Shown: positions 35,263 to 44,509 of the stretch, piece after piece | How positions within the stretch are numbered: position 1 is the stretch's first letter | Layout of the letters: each line of letters begins with the position of its first letter | Assembly: GCF_900639875.1 (NCBI RefSeq) | Contig: NZ_CAAAIA010000001.1 | Coordinates: 248,001-312,000, forward strand | DNA: 64,000 nt | From: Legionella impletisoli | GTDB lineage: Bacteria > Pseudomonadota > Gammaproteobacteria > Legionellales > Legionellaceae | Direction: 5' to 3' | The notes under the pieces: generated by a model | Databases searched by the model: none | Seen by the model: only the letters and a program-made list of their open reading frames with translations | Told to the model about the DNA's origin: nothing | Translations under genes and position numbers: made by a program

Positions 35263-37035
35263 ATGCATGATGCGTATGTTTTATTTTTAATTCTAGGAAT
35301 AACCATCTTAATGTTCATCTGGGGACGCTTTCGATATGACCTAGTGGCTTTAATGTGTTTGTTAACCTTAGTTCTAACGGGAATTGTCCCCACGGAACAG
35401 GCTTTCTTAGGATTCGGAAATTCGGCAGTGATAAGCGTTGCTGCGGTCATGGTTATTTCCGCCGTGCTTATTCAAGCCGGCTTAGTAGATCAAATTATTG
35501 ATTTTATAAAGCCCTTGATGACTTCCTCATTGTTCCTAATTGGAACAATTTGTACGGTTGCTGCTATTTTATCCGCCTTTATGAATAATGTGGGGGCTTT
35601 GTCATTATTAATGCCGGTGGCTATTCAAAGTGCCATTAATGCAAAAATGTCTCCTTCTAAAATCTTAATGCCTTTATCATTTGCCACCATTTTAGGCGGG
35701 ATGACAACTAAAATAGGAACCCCTCCAAATTTACTAATCTCTTCCTATCGTGAAAATTTAATTGGCAAGCCCTTCACCATGTTTGATTTTACTCCCGTAG
35801 GACTCAGTGTTGCACTTGGTGGACTACTTTTTATAATTTTTATAGGGTGGCATTTTGTTCCTGCTCGTCGTAAAGCATCAGGTGACACTGGAGAGCTTTA
35901 CCAAATCCAAGATTACATTACCGAAATCAGGATCCCTGAAAACTCACCGGTCGTTGGAATGGAAAGAAAAGAACTGGAGAATCTTATTGAAGGAGATTTC
36001 TCCATTTTAGGGCTTATCCGTGGACGAAAGAAAAAACTTTCGATTCCAAACGATGAAGAGCTCATGGCAAATGACGTCTTAATCATTGAAGCATCTCATG
36101 AAGACTTGAACCTTTTAATCTCAAGAGGAAGCCTGGAATTATTTCATGGTGAAATGGTATCAACAGCTAGTTTAATTGGTAAAGATATTGAAACAATGGA
36201 AGCGGTGGTTACTCCTGGCTCAAGAATTCAAGGCCGTTCCTGGCAACGGCTTAGGGTCCGCTCAAGATTGGGGTTAAATCTATTAGCGGTAGCGCGAGCC
36301 GGTAAATCGATTAAGAATCGTTTAAATCATGTTAATTTTAATCCGGGTGACGTATTACTGATTCAAGGAGCAAGCGAAGATTTACGGGAAAACGTTGTGA
36401 GTCTCGGGCTTGTACCCATTGCTCATCGCACCATTCATGTTGGATTTAGAAGAACGATTATTCTACCTCTTATTTTATTTATTACTGGGATTTTACTCAC
36501 TTCTTTTCAGGTGCTCTCAATTGAAATAGCTTTTACCCTGGTTGTGGTTGCGATGGTGGTTTTAAATATTATTCCAATGCGTCAAGTTTATAAAAGTATT
36601 GACTGGTCCATCATTGTCTTGCTTGGAGCATTAATTCCACTAGGCGACGCTTTAAAAAATACGGGTGCTGCCAAGATGATTGGCAGTCAGTTGTTATCCT
36701 TTACTGGTACGGGTGGAATTTTATTAGTATTAGGGTTACTGCTCATTATCACCATGACTTTATCGGATTTAATGAATAATGCTGCAACAGCGGTGGTCAT
36801 GGCTCCTATTGGCGCTGATTTAGCAGAAATTTTACATCAAAGTCCCGATCCTTTCTTAATTGCTATCGCCATCGGTTCTTCCTGCTCTTGTTTAACCCCC
36901 ATTAGCCATCAGAATAACACGTTAGTTATGGGACCTGGAGGTTATAAATTTTTCGATTATTTATGGCTTGGGATCCCGTTAGAAGTGATTGTCATCATCA
37001 CGGCCATGCCAGCACTGTATTTTTTCTGGGTTTAA
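35263..37035 (+). CDS. SLC13/DASS-type sodium:anion symporter with two TrkA-C (RCK_C) domains
   Basis: 590 residues from ATG 35263. The frame runs 73 codons upstream, but that part lacks family resemblance and membrane character fitting the topology, so the internal start is preferred. N-terminal helices (GIVPTEQAFLGFGNSAVISVAAVMV is family-typical, shown here only in part: TEQAFLGFGNSAVI) lead to MNNVGALSLLMPVAI and TKIGTPPNLLIS. A cytosolic pair of TrkA-C-like domains follows (about 210-380), then more helices with MNNAATAVVMAPI. This is the ion-transporter layout of the SAC1/YbhI group. Likely substrate: sulfate or dicarboxylate. Not in an obvious operon. Confidence 0.85.
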   Translation: MHDAYVLFLILGITILMFIWGRFRYDLVALMCLLTLVLTGIVPTEQAFLGFGNSAVISVAAVMVISAVLIQAGLVDQIIDFIKPLMTSSLFLIGTICTVAAILSAFMNNVGALSLLMPVAIQSAINAKMSPSKILMPLSFATILGGMTTKIGTPPNLLISSYRENLIGKPFTMFDFTPVGLSVALGGLLFIIFIGWHFVPARRKASGDTGELYQIQDYITEIRIPENSPVVGMERKELENLIEGDFSILGLIRGRKKKLSIPNDEELMANDVLIIEASHEDLNLLISRGSLELFHGEMVSTASLIGKDIETMEAVVTPGSRIQGRSWQRLRVRSRLGLNLLAVARAGKSIKNRLNHVNFNPGDVLLIQGASEDLRENVVSLGLVPIAHRTIHVGFRRTIILPLILFITGILLTSFQVLSIEIAFTLVVVAMVVLNIIPMRQVYKSIDWSIIVLLGALIPLGDALKNTGAAKMIGSQLLSFTGTGGILLVLGLLLIITMTLSDLMNNAATAVVMAPIGADLAEILHQSPDPFLIAIAIGSSCSCLTPISHQNNTLVMGPGGYKFFDYLWLGIPLEVIVIITAMPALYFFWV

Positions 37036-37073
37036 ACCTATATAGTTAAAGAAGCAAAAAAGCTCTGAACAAT

Positions 37074-38102
37074 ATGAACCTAAATAGACAAAAAAATCCT
37101 TGGGAAGCATTAAAAGAAAAATTTGACTTTCTACGGGAGCCCTCCTCCTATCATGAGCATTGTTCGGAAGTTACTTACATTGAAACCCATATGTCATTCA
37201 TTTTTTTGACTAATCAGCATGCTTATAAATTAAAAAAACCAGTAACCTTTTCCTATTTAGACTTCAGCACTTTAGAAAGCCGACGGAACAATTGCTTTAA
37301 AGAAGTTGAAATCAATCAATTTTTAGCAGCAAATATTTATCTTAAGCCAATCCCTCTAATGCTAAACAAACAAAAAAAACTTATTCCAGTTGGACATCCT
37401 GAAGGGAAATTTATTGTAGACTGGCTTGTTAAGATGAAACGATTCCCTCGTGAAAAAACGCTAGATGAAGCGATATTAAACCAGAAAATTAATTGGACTT
37501 TGGTTAAAGAAGCAGCGAATCTATTAATGCACTTTTACTCAATATCACCTCCAACTCAACTTTCTCCAGAACGTTATCTTTTAAACCTTAAAGAATCTAT
37601 TTTTAAAAATGAACAAGCGTTAATAAACCCAAGCTATAGTTTAAATACAACGCTTGTGAAAGAACTGCACAGCTTTCAACAAAATGAATTACATGCATTA
37701 AGTGATGAAATTAAACATAGAGTCCTACAAGGGAAAGTCCTTGAATGTCATGGTGACTTAAGACCTGAACATGTTTGCTTAATTTCACCTCCGATTATTA
37801 CCGATCGCCTAGAGTTTAATAGAACGCTTAGAGTCATGGATGTTGTAGAAGAGCTGGCTTATTTTTCTTTAGAGTGTGAATTTTTGGGTAATTCTGAGGT
37901 TGGTACTTTATTTTTATCTACATATCAGGAACATATAGAAGACATTCCTTCTCCAAGATTATGGAGATTTTATACCCTACTTCGGACCTGCTTGCGAGCT
38001 AAAATTTCTGCGTGGCACTTAGATGACCCTCAAGTAAATGACTTAGAAAAGTGGTATAAAAAAGCACAAGATTATTTAACTTATGCTACCAGCAAAGTTT
38101 AG
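37074..38102 (+). CDS. aminoglycoside phosphotransferase-fold kinase-like protein
   Basis: 342 residues. The N-terminal part has the THMSFIFLTNQHAYKLKKPV stretch with a Lys pair and FSTLESRR...E, and a later catalytic-loop-like VLECHGDLRPEHV (His-Gly-Asp-Leu-Arg-x-Glu-His). This is typical of the DUF-type proteins that fuse an APH-like domain to a P-loop kinase; here the P-loop domain is absent, so this is the short version. It phosphorylates an unknown small substrate. It starts 38 bases after the transporter gene and converges on the prs-like gene by 2 bases. Confidence 0.78.
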   Translation: MNLNRQKNPWEALKEKFDFLREPSSYHEHCSEVTYIETHMSFIFLTNQHAYKLKKPVTFSYLDFSTLESRRNNCFKEVEINQFLAANIYLKPIPLMLNKQKKLIPVGHPEGKFIVDWLVKMKRFPREKTLDEAILNQKINWTLVKEAANLLMHFYSISPPTQLSPERYLLNLKESIFKNEQALINPSYSLNTTLVKELHSFQQNELHALSDEIKHRVLQGKVLECHGDLRPEHVCLISPPIITDRLEFNRTLRVMDVVEELAYFSLECEFLGNSEVGTLFLSTYQEHIEDIPSPRLWRFYTLLRTCLRAKISAWHLDDPQVNDLEKWYKKAQDYLTYATSKV

Positions 38103-38104
38103 GT

Positions 38105-39112
38105 TCATTTGTTTTGTTTTGGATATCCTTCCTTTAAATCGACTATCGAACCATTTTCTGCAATTTGTTTAATAGCGTGTGCAAATAACGTGGAAGCGTC
38201 TAAAACCTCAACTTTTTCTTCTAATATTTCTTTATTTAATCTAAAAGGCTCGACACTGTTTGTGATAATAATTTTTTCAAGCTTAGGGTTAGCTAGCACT
38301 TCATTTGCACCATCGACAAATAAACCATGGGTTGCGCAGGCCCATATTCTTTTTGCCCCTTGTTTACTTAGTGCGTTAACAGCTAAGCTTATCGTTGTTC
38401 CAGAACTAATAATATCATCAATAATAATCGCGGTTCGTCCTTTTACGTTTCCAATAATTTCTTCCCCTCCCGTGACTTCCCCTTCGCTTCGTTTCTTTTC
38501 TAAAAAGGCCCGAGAGACGTCTTTTTGTAAGAGCTCACTTAATAACGCACGAAATTTCTCTGCGCGTTTTAAACCACCAGCATCTGGTGACACAATGGCA
38601 ATGGACTCCTCTTTCACCAAATCAGCAATGAGCGGGGCAAACAATACATTGGCTTCCAAATGAACGGTTGGGATCCGAAATGCATTTTGAAAAGCTGCCA
38701 AATTATGTATATCCAACGCGATTACGCGATCTGCACCCACAGATTCAATAAGCTCTGCAAGATAACGCATGGTAATCGGATCTCGACTTTTTGTTTGGCG
38801 ATCTTTTCGTGCATAAGCAAAATAAGGCGTTACCACATTTACCGTATTAGCTGAAGCGTCTTTTAAAGCAGCTATCAAAAACAATAAGCGACACAATTTA
38901 TCATTCACGCTTTGCTCTTCATCGGAATAAAGAGAATGGACCACAAAAACTGTCTTACCACGCACGCTTTCTAAGGGGCGAATTTTATGTTCACCGTCTT
39001 CAAAGTCTCGTTCTTCCAGCTGTGCTATTCGTAGTTCAGAAACCTCAGCGGTTAGTTTTTTAGCCCAAGAGGCTGAGCGCCCTATTGCAAAAATCTGAAT
39101 ATCCTTATTCAT
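38105..39112 (-). CDS. prs: ribose-phosphate pyrophosphokinase (PRPP synthetase), divergent paralogue
   Basis: 335 residues from ATG 39112 with AAGGA upstream; the frame extends 16 codons more into the cysQ gene. Typical Prs features: FEDGEHKIRPLESVRGK, VTPYFAYARKDRQTKSRDPIT, SPDAGGLKRAEKF and the PRPP-binding loop IIDDIISSGTTI. It makes PRPP from ribose-5-phosphate and ATP. Several positions depart from standard housekeeping Prs (LCRLLFLIAALKD in place of the usual LMELLIMIDALK), suggesting a second copy. It lies 1 base after cysQ in a pncB-pncA-cysQ-prs operon, where it would supply PRPP to PncB. Confidence 0.9.
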   Translation of the reverse strand: MNKDIQIFAIGRSASWAKKLTAEVSELRIAQLEERDFEDGEHKIRPLESVRGKTVFVVHSLYSDEEQSVNDKLCRLLFLIAALKDASANTVNVVTPYFAYARKDRQTKSRDPITMRYLAELIESVGADRVIALDIHNLAAFQNAFRIPTVHLEANVLFAPLIADLVKEESIAIVSPDAGGLKRAEKFRALLSELLQKDVSRAFLEKKRSEGEVTGGEEIIGNVKGRTAIIIDDIISSGTTISLAVNALSKQGAKRIWACATHGLFVDGANEVLANPKLEKIIITNSVEPFRLNKEILEEKVEVLDASTLFAHAIKQIAENGSIVDLKEGYPKQNK

Positions 39113-39113
39113 T

Positions 39114-39941
39114 TTAATCCTTATTAAGGTAGGGGAAAACCTCATGAGCAACCGAAGCACTTGCAGCCCAAAAACCGTGATTTACTAACGTATTGACAGA
39201 ATGAAAGTTTAAAGCGTTTCCGCTCGTAGAACTCACAACGCCGGCTGCTTCGGTTAATATAATTTCTGGAGCACAAAGATCCCATAAATGGCAATGACCT
39301 GAAAAATTCATATATAAATCAGCATGCCCCCGAGCGATTAAACCAAACTTCAAACCAATTGATCCATGCTGAATACTCCGAGTAATGCCGAACTGCTCAG
39401 CAATGGCTTTTGCCTTAAGACTCCAATGACTACGTGATTGAATTAAAACCGCCTCTTTGATTGTAGGAAGGGTTCTAACCTGGTTTTTAAACACCTGATT
39501 TTGACTCGAATAAAAAGAACCACCTTCTTTGGTTGCATAATAGAGCACTTGAGTTATTGGTTGATATACCACTCCTACTACGGATTTACCCTGTTCTGAT
39601 AAACCAATCATGACAGACCATTCATTTAATCCTTTAATAAATTCTTTAGTTCCATCGATGGGATCGACAAACCAGATCCGCTGCTCGTCATCGACTGTTG
39701 TTGGCAAAGGAGCTTCTTCAGAGATAATCAAATCATGAGGAAATAATTCTTTAAGTCTTAAAACAACGTGTTCGCTAATGGCTTTATCCGCTTCAGTGAC
39801 TGGATTATTCGCTTCAGCGCCTTTATTCCAAACTTGGTAGCCTTTTTTCTGAACATGAAGAGCGATTTCTCCTGCCTCATAAGCAAGCTCAATGGCCGAT
39901 TGAAGTTCCACAGGATAAGAGCTCGAAATAAATTCTTTCAC
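39114..39941 (-). CDS. cysQ: 3'(2'),5'-bisphosphate nucleotidase (CysQ, inositol-phosphatase family)
   Basis: 275 residues. Family metal-binding motifs are present: VTEADKAISE, IISEEAP, FVDPIDGTKEFIKG (D-P-I-D-G-T) and the late GHCHLWDLCAPEIIL (W-D-x-A/C). It hydrolyses 3'-phosphoadenosine 5'-phosphate to AMP. It overlaps pncA by 4 bases and precedes prs by 1 base. Its presence between NAD-salvage genes is unusual for CysQ; a role on another phosphorylated nucleotide cannot be excluded. Confidence 0.88.
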   Translation of the reverse strand: MKEFISSSYPVELQSAIELAYEAGEIALHVQKKGYQVWNKGAEANNPVTEADKAISEHVVLRLKELFPHDLIISEEAPLPTTVDDEQRIWFVDPIDGTKEFIKGLNEWSVMIGLSEQGKSVVGVVYQPITQVLYYATKEGGSFYSSQNQVFKNQVRTLPTIKEAVLIQSRSHWSLKAKAIAEQFGITRSIQHGSIGLKFGLIARGHADLYMNFSGHCHLWDLCAPEIILTEAAGVVSSTSGNALNFHSVNTLVNHGFWAASASVAHEVFPYLNKD

Positions 39942-40567
39942 GCGCTTGTCCTTGCTTTATTGATGTCACGGCTTAATAAAATGATCACGCCCATTTCAAT
40001 CAACTCTTTTTTTAATGATTTAAACTTCTCTTTATTCAAAGGTTTCGTTGCATCCTCAATCAAATAGCAGGTAAATCCCTCTTTAACGGCATCTTGAATG
40101 CTGTAATACACACAAATATCCGCCGCTAAACCACAAAAAAAAAGCTCATTTGCCTTTTTCTCACGAAGATAACCTGCTAAGCCCGTACTTTTTTGGTAAG
40201 CGTTGTCATAAAAACCACTGTAGCTATCAATGTTTGAGTCTGTACCTTTCCGAAATATCGCCTCAATAGGGTTTGTGTTGAGATCGGCATGAAAAAGAGC
40301 CCCAAAACTTCCTTGCACGCAATGATCAGGCCATAAAGTTTGCTCCACTTTATCAAGGGTTATTGTGTCAAAAGGGCTCTGTTCTTTATGATTCGATGCA
40401 AAACTTATATGATTGGTTGGATGCCAATCTTGCGTCGCTACGACTAGGTCAAAAGCATCATCGATTAATGTATTAATTACCGGTACAATTTCATCGCCCT
40501 CTGCAACAGCTAGACTTCCTCCTGGCATAAAATCGTTTTGTACATCAATCAAGATGAGTGTTTTCAT
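39938..40567 (-). CDS. pncA: nicotinamidase
   Basis: 209 residues of the isochorismatase/nicotinamidase fold. The catalytic Asp is in LILIDVQNDFMPGG (D8), metal ligands are in TQDWHPTNHISF (Asp-x-His...His), the catalytic Lys is in FRKGTD, and the nucleophile Cys is in FCGLAADICVYYS with the GLAADIC motif. It converts nicotinamide to nicotinate plus ammonia. Three bases separate it from the pncB stop upstream and it overlaps cysQ by 4 bases, so it belongs to the same transcript. Confidence 0.93.
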   Translation of the reverse strand: MKTLILIDVQNDFMPGGSLAVAEGDEIVPVINTLIDDAFDLVVATQDWHPTNHISFASNHKEQSPFDTITLDKVEQTLWPDHCVQGSFGALFHADLNTNPIEAIFRKGTDSNIDSYSGFYDNAYQKSTGLAGYLREKKANELFFCGLAADICVYYSIQDAVKEGFTCYLIEDATKPLNKEKFKSLKKELIEMGVIILLSRDINKARTSA

Positions 40568-40570
40568 GCA

Positions 40571-41977
40571 TTATCCATGTTTATGCTCTGCTATTAATTG
40601 ATTGCGAATTCGGTTTAATCCTTCGCTTAATCCAATAGTATAGACCTTGGGATTTACTAATTTCTTATAGTCGTTAGGTAACAGGTCTAAGCGTTGTTGA
40701 CTATACGTTGCAATTTCTTTAATACTTTTAGGTTCTTCAACGCGTTGACCCTTTTTTATTACAAGCGTTAATAGCGGTTCTTTTTGGCCTTGACCTATCA
40801 ACCAAGTCTTATTTTCTTTAAAAGGATAGTATGCCTTATCAAACGTTGATTCCCCTTCTAAAGCAACCAGATCGGCTCCAATAAACTGACCCTCATCATC
40901 TAAAAGACGATACACTTGTTTTTTACATGGCAACGTAATTTTTTCGATTGTTTCGGATAGTTTAATGCGTGGTTGCTCTTTTGCCATGGCCAATTTATAA
41001 ACACCATCCAGTGCGGCATCAGGGCGACCAATGACAAGGCTTGTACCCACTCCGTATACATCAATTGGCGCATGTTTATCGATTAACTCTTTAATAGCGT
41101 ATTCATCAAGCTGATTAGACGCTGCGATGCTTACATAAGTTAACCCAGCCTCATCGAGCATTTTGCGTGATTTTTTTGCAAGATTAGCGAGATCACCGCT
41201 ATCTAAACGGATCCCTTGTAGTCGTTCCCCTCGTGCCTCCATTTCCTTGGCAATGATAATCGCATTAACAACACCACTCTCGAGTGTATCGTAGGTATCC
41301 ACTAATAAAACGCAATTATCTGGCCAAACACTAGCGAACGCTCTGAATGCGTCAATCTCTTTATCATAGCTTTGAACAAATGAGTGAGCCATGGTACCAG
41401 AAACAGGAATATTGTAATCTCTTCCTGCCCTGACATTACTGGTGGCATCAAACCCGCCGATCATTGCAGCACGGCTAGCATGATAACCTCCAACACTGTG
41501 AGCTCTTCTTAAACCAAAGTCGATGAGCATACTATCACCTGCAACTTGACGCATTCTTCTTGCCTTAGTTGCAATTAGGGTCTGGAAATTCAATACATTT
41601 AGGATCAAGGTTTCTAGAATCTGAGCTTCTAATAGTGTTGATTCAACCGTTAGCACTGGACGAGTTGGGAAGACAATATCGCCTTCTTGTGTGGAATAAA
41701 TGTTTCCTGAAAACTTGAATGTTTTGAGATAGTCTAAGAATTTATCATGAAACCCTTGTTCTTTAAGAAATTTAATATCCTTTTCGTCGAATCGTAGGGT
41801 CTCAAGGATTTTAATTAAATCCTCGAGCCCAGCAAAAATGACATACCCACCATCAAATGGGAGTTTACGAAAAAAGTAGTCAAATACTGCGGGCGTATCT
41901 TTTTGTCCATTTAAAAAATATACCTCTGCCATGGTCAGTTGATATTGATCGGTGTATGTTCCCGTATAATTGATCAT
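40571..41977 (-). CDS. pncB: nicotinate phosphoribosyltransferase
   Basis: 468 residues from ATG 41977 with AGGAGCT upstream; the frame begins 23 codons earlier without family resemblance. It has YTDQYQLTMAEVYF at the start, LIDFGLRRAHS, GFDATSNVRAG, GTMAHSFVQSY with the catalytic His, and the LDSGDLA phosphate-binding region. It joins nicotinate with PRPP to give NaMN in the Preiss-Handler route. First gene of the NAD-salvage operon; the nearest upstream gene is divergent. Confidence 0.93.
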   Translation of the reverse strand: MINYTGTYTDQYQLTMAEVYFLNGQKDTPAVFDYFFRKLPFDGGYVIFAGLEDLIKILETLRFDEKDIKFLKEQGFHDKFLDYLKTFKFSGNIYSTQEGDIVFPTRPVLTVESTLLEAQILETLILNVLNFQTLIATKARRMRQVAGDSMLIDFGLRRAHSVGGYHASRAAMIGGFDATSNVRAGRDYNIPVSGTMAHSFVQSYDKEIDAFRAFASVWPDNCVLLVDTYDTLESGVVNAIIIAKEMEARGERLQGIRLDSGDLANLAKKSRKMLDEAGLTYVSIAASNQLDEYAIKELIDKHAPIDVYGVGTSLVIGRPDAALDGVYKLAMAKEQPRIKLSETIEKITLPCKKQVYRLLDDEGQFIGADLVALEGESTFDKAYYPFKENKTWLIGQGQKEPLLTLVIKKGQRVEEPKSIKEIATYSQQRLDLLPNDYKKLVNPKVYTIGLSEGLNRIRNQLIAEHKHG

Positions 41978-42111
41978 CAGCAGAAAGCTCCTGTTTTTAA
42001 TTTCTAGACAAAGCGCCATCGTAAGCTTAGTAAGTCTATTTGACAATGTTCTTGTTCCACAACCTATAATTTATTATAAGTTTTAAACGCTATCACTTAA
42101 ACAAGGTACTT

Positions 42112-42852
42112 ATGAATTCAATCAAACGATGGCTGAACCGCTTAGTTTTATTAGCGTTTATATTAAGCCACAATGCCTGCTTCGCTGGTGCCCCTCAGCA
42201 AGTTGTCATAGGAACCATCTCGTACAATCCCCCTTTTGAATTAATGACCAATGAACAATATTCTGGTTTCGAAATCGAAATCATGCGCGAGGTGTGTTTA
42301 AGAGTTAGAATGTCTTGTAAATTCCAAACGGTATTATTTCATCAAATTCCTGAATTTCTGAATGAAAATAAAATTGATTTGGGATTAGCAGCCCTCATTA
42401 TCACACCAGCTCGCGAGGAAAACTTCTTATTTAGTACTCCCTATAAAGTCAGTAACTTACAATTTATGACTCTAGCTAATTCAACCATTAAATCCGTAGA
42501 TAAATTACAAAATAAAACAATAGGAGCTTATAAAGACTCACCATCAACTGAGCTTATTCATAAGATACTTCAAAATAAAGTAACCATTAAAACATATGAA
42601 ACTTCTATGGATATGCTTTCGGCATTAGATAATCAGGAAGTAAAAGCCATCATTACCAACCCTGAACAAGCAACGTATTGGGTAGCCAATAGTGATCGCT
42701 ATCAATTAGTCGGTCAAAAATATCCCTTCGGAGACGGATATGGGATGATGGCCACAAAAAAACAAACCGATTTAATTGAAAAAATTAATCATGCGTTAAC
42801 TGATATGGAAAACGATGGAACGTTACTTAAAATTTATAATGAATGGCTATAG
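42112..42852 (+). CDS. periplasmic amino-acid-type ABC substrate-binding protein (SBP family 3)
   Basis: 246 residues with a signal peptide ending near CFAGA. The mature part has the SBP_bac_3 signature (GFEIEIMREVCLRV; LGLAALIITPAREENFLFSTPY) and the second-lobe motif KTIGAYKDSPSTELI. It binds a polar amino acid in the periplasm and delivers it to an ABC permease. No permease gene is adjacent. Similar orphan binding proteins in Legionella have been linked to arginine uptake, but that substrate is not visible here. Confidence 0.85.
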   Translation: MNSIKRWLNRLVLLAFILSHNACFAGAPQQVVIGTISYNPPFELMTNEQYSGFEIEIMREVCLRVRMSCKFQTVLFHQIPEFLNENKIDLGLAALIITPAREENFLFSTPYKVSNLQFMTLANSTIKSVDKLQNKTIGAYKDSPSTELIHKILQNKVTIKTYETSMDMLSALDNQEVKAIITNPEQATYWVANSDRYQLVGQKYPFGDGYGMMATKKQTDLIEKINHALTDMENDGTLLKIYNEWL

Positions 42853-42890
42853 GAGGTGTGGAAAATTTTAACCCGGACACCTCTTTCTAC

Positions 42891-43289
42891 CTATGAATCC
42901 TTAAACCCTGAAACAGCTAAGATACAAGGGCCATTAGCAATGATATTAATGTTATTTTTATTGCATTGATCAATGGCTTCATCATGCTCAGAACCAGGTT
43001 GCATCCAGATATTTTTAATCCCTTTTTTAATCGCTTCATTGACCACTTGTTTCGTCACGCTCGGGGGAGTAATGATAGATATGCTCTTCACCTCTTTTGG
43101 AAGGTTGGATACTGTATGAACGCATTTTAATCCTTCAATACTCTTTTCTTTTGGATTAACTGGGTATACTTCATGATTATGCTGCATATAGCAGCGTAAA
43201 ACTTTATTACCATACTTTGACCGATCAGCGGATGCGCCTACCACTCCATACGCATTCGATGAAAAAAATTCTTTGATTTTTATATTCAT
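42891..43289 (-). CDS. CoA-binding domain protein (YccU-like)
   Basis: 132 residues with the CoA-binding Rossmann fold. GVVGASADRSKYGN, VYPVNPKEKSIEG, SIITPPSVTKQVVNEAI and IWMQPGSEHDEAI are present in order. It probably binds CoA or a related nucleotide; the function of the family is not settled. Alone between the binding protein and the DNA glycosylase gene. Confidence 0.9.
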   Translation of the reverse strand: MNIKIKEFFSSNAYGVVGASADRSKYGNKVLRCYMQHNHEVYPVNPKEKSIEGLKCVHTVSNLPKEVKSISIITPPSVTKQVVNEAIKKGIKNIWMQPGSEHDEAIDQCNKNNINIIANGPCILAVSGFKDS

Positions 43290-43342
43290 GACGCAATCCT
43301 TATTAATTTTAATTAGTGTAGTACAGAATGGCTTTCGGTAGT

Positions 43343-43894
43343 TTAAGATTTTGAGATATAAAGATTATCTTTGATGTAAAATCTTAAAGGACAGTCAGCC
43401 CATTCTTTTGCGTAATGGACACCAATTCTTGGTTTGGCGATTATTGAAAAGTTAGGTTCTTCTAATGGTTTAGCAATATAAAAATCAGTACTGAGAAGAT
43501 CATGACCATTTAGCGTTTTATTAATGGACATTGCTTTACAAAGTAAGGCAGGACCTCTGGTGTTTTGGGTAAGGTTTTTAACCGGCTCCAAAGCTCGGAT
43601 TAAAACGGCGGCTCCCTGCCCTTCTTCTTCGGTAACAACATTAAAACAATAATGAAGCCCGTATATCATATAGACATAGGCGAATCCTGGTGGGCCAAAC
43701 ATAATTTTTGTTCGCTTGGTAATCCCTTTAGAAGAATGAGCTGCCAAATCATGTTCACCAAGATAGGCTTCTACTTCGACTATCCGTCCAATATATTCCA
43801 CATCGTTTATTTTTCTTATTAAATAGGTACCAAGCAGTTCTTTGGCAACTATTTGTGTATCACGCTTGTAAAAATCTCTTGAAAGTTTTTTCAT
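43343..43894 (-). CDS. DNA-3-methyladenine glycosylase (AAG/MPG family)
   Basis: 183 residues. The catalytic Glu is in IVEVEAYLGEHDLAAHSS (E42), which also contains the base-contacting His, and FAYVYMIYGLHYCFNVV and RGPALLCKAM complete the AAG fold. It excises alkylated purines in base-excision repair. This is the eukaryotic-type AAG family that occurs in scattered bacteria and is unrelated to AlkA. The length fits bacterial members, which lack the mammalian N-terminal extension. Confidence 0.93.
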   Translation of the reverse strand: MKKLSRDFYKRDTQIVAKELLGTYLIRKINDVEYIGRIVEVEAYLGEHDLAAHSSKGITKRTKIMFGPPGFAYVYMIYGLHYCFNVVTEEEGQGAAVLIRALEPVKNLTQNTRGPALLCKAMSINKTLNGHDLLSTDFYIAKPLEEPNFSIIAKPRIGVHYAKEWADCPLRFYIKDNLYISKS

Positions 43895-44048
43895 ATCTTG
43901 GCTAGATTTAATTGTTCATCATTAATTGAATATGATAAGTTGATTTTATCTGAACTTATCAAAAGTTAACTCAATATTTTTTTATTTTACACTAAAGTTT
44001 TAAGTGTTGACGTCGATAAACAGCTTGGGTGCAACTGAGGACGACATT

Positions 44049-44297
44049 ATGACAAAGCAAAACGATACTTCCCCGGTCATTGATGATTTAATCGATAATT
44101 TATCTCTTGAACCATCAAAGCAAATCGAAGCCTTAAAAGAACTAATCTTTAACGGTCCAGATATCAACCAAGCTAAAATCGATTTTATTAAAGAAGAAAT
44201 TGCAGCAGGCCGCTACCAATCCGAAGCTAAAAATATTGCTTTGAAAATGCTAGAAGAGCAATTCATTCATGCCAAGGATGCAGAAGTCGCGGCTTAA
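44049..44297 (+). CDS. FlgM-like small protein (anti-sigma-28 family resemblance)
   Basis: 82 residues from ATG 44049 with GAGG upstream; the frame extends 15 codons further. The C-terminal half, INQAKIDFIKEEIAAGRYQ then IALKMLEEQ, resembles the FlgM sigma-28-binding helices (KVxxIKxAIxxGxY...IAxKLL). FlgM blocks FliA until the hook is complete. No flagellar gene is nearby, so it is an orphan; another regulatory role or chance resemblance is possible. Confidence 0.55.
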   Translation: MTKQNDTSPVIDDLIDNLSLEPSKQIEALKELIFNGPDINQAKIDFIKEEIAAGRYQSEAKNIALKMLEEQFIHAKDAEVAA

Positions 44298-44424
44298 AGA
44301 TTCTTTTTAGCCGCATTGAAGGTTGCATTAGTGATGTAAAGTTATGCTTTGCGAATATTTTAATGGACTATATCGGCTTACAACTTAATACCTTCTTCTT
44401 TCTATAAGAGATAATTTATTCTGA

Positions 44425-44451
44425 TCGCATCGATGACTTCGCAGGATGCGA
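44425..44451. terminator. small hairpin between FlgM-like gene and duplicated secreted protein gene
   Basis: A 7-bp perfect stem TCGCATC/GATGCGA with a 13-base loop, 127 bases past the FlgM-like stop and 58 before the next start. It could end the first transcript or lie in the leader of the second; no T-run. Confidence 0.3.
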
Positions 44452-44509
44452 CTATACTTTTATGGTGTTTGGTTTTAAAGAAACAATAACGGTTGCATTG
44501 GAGAGGCTC

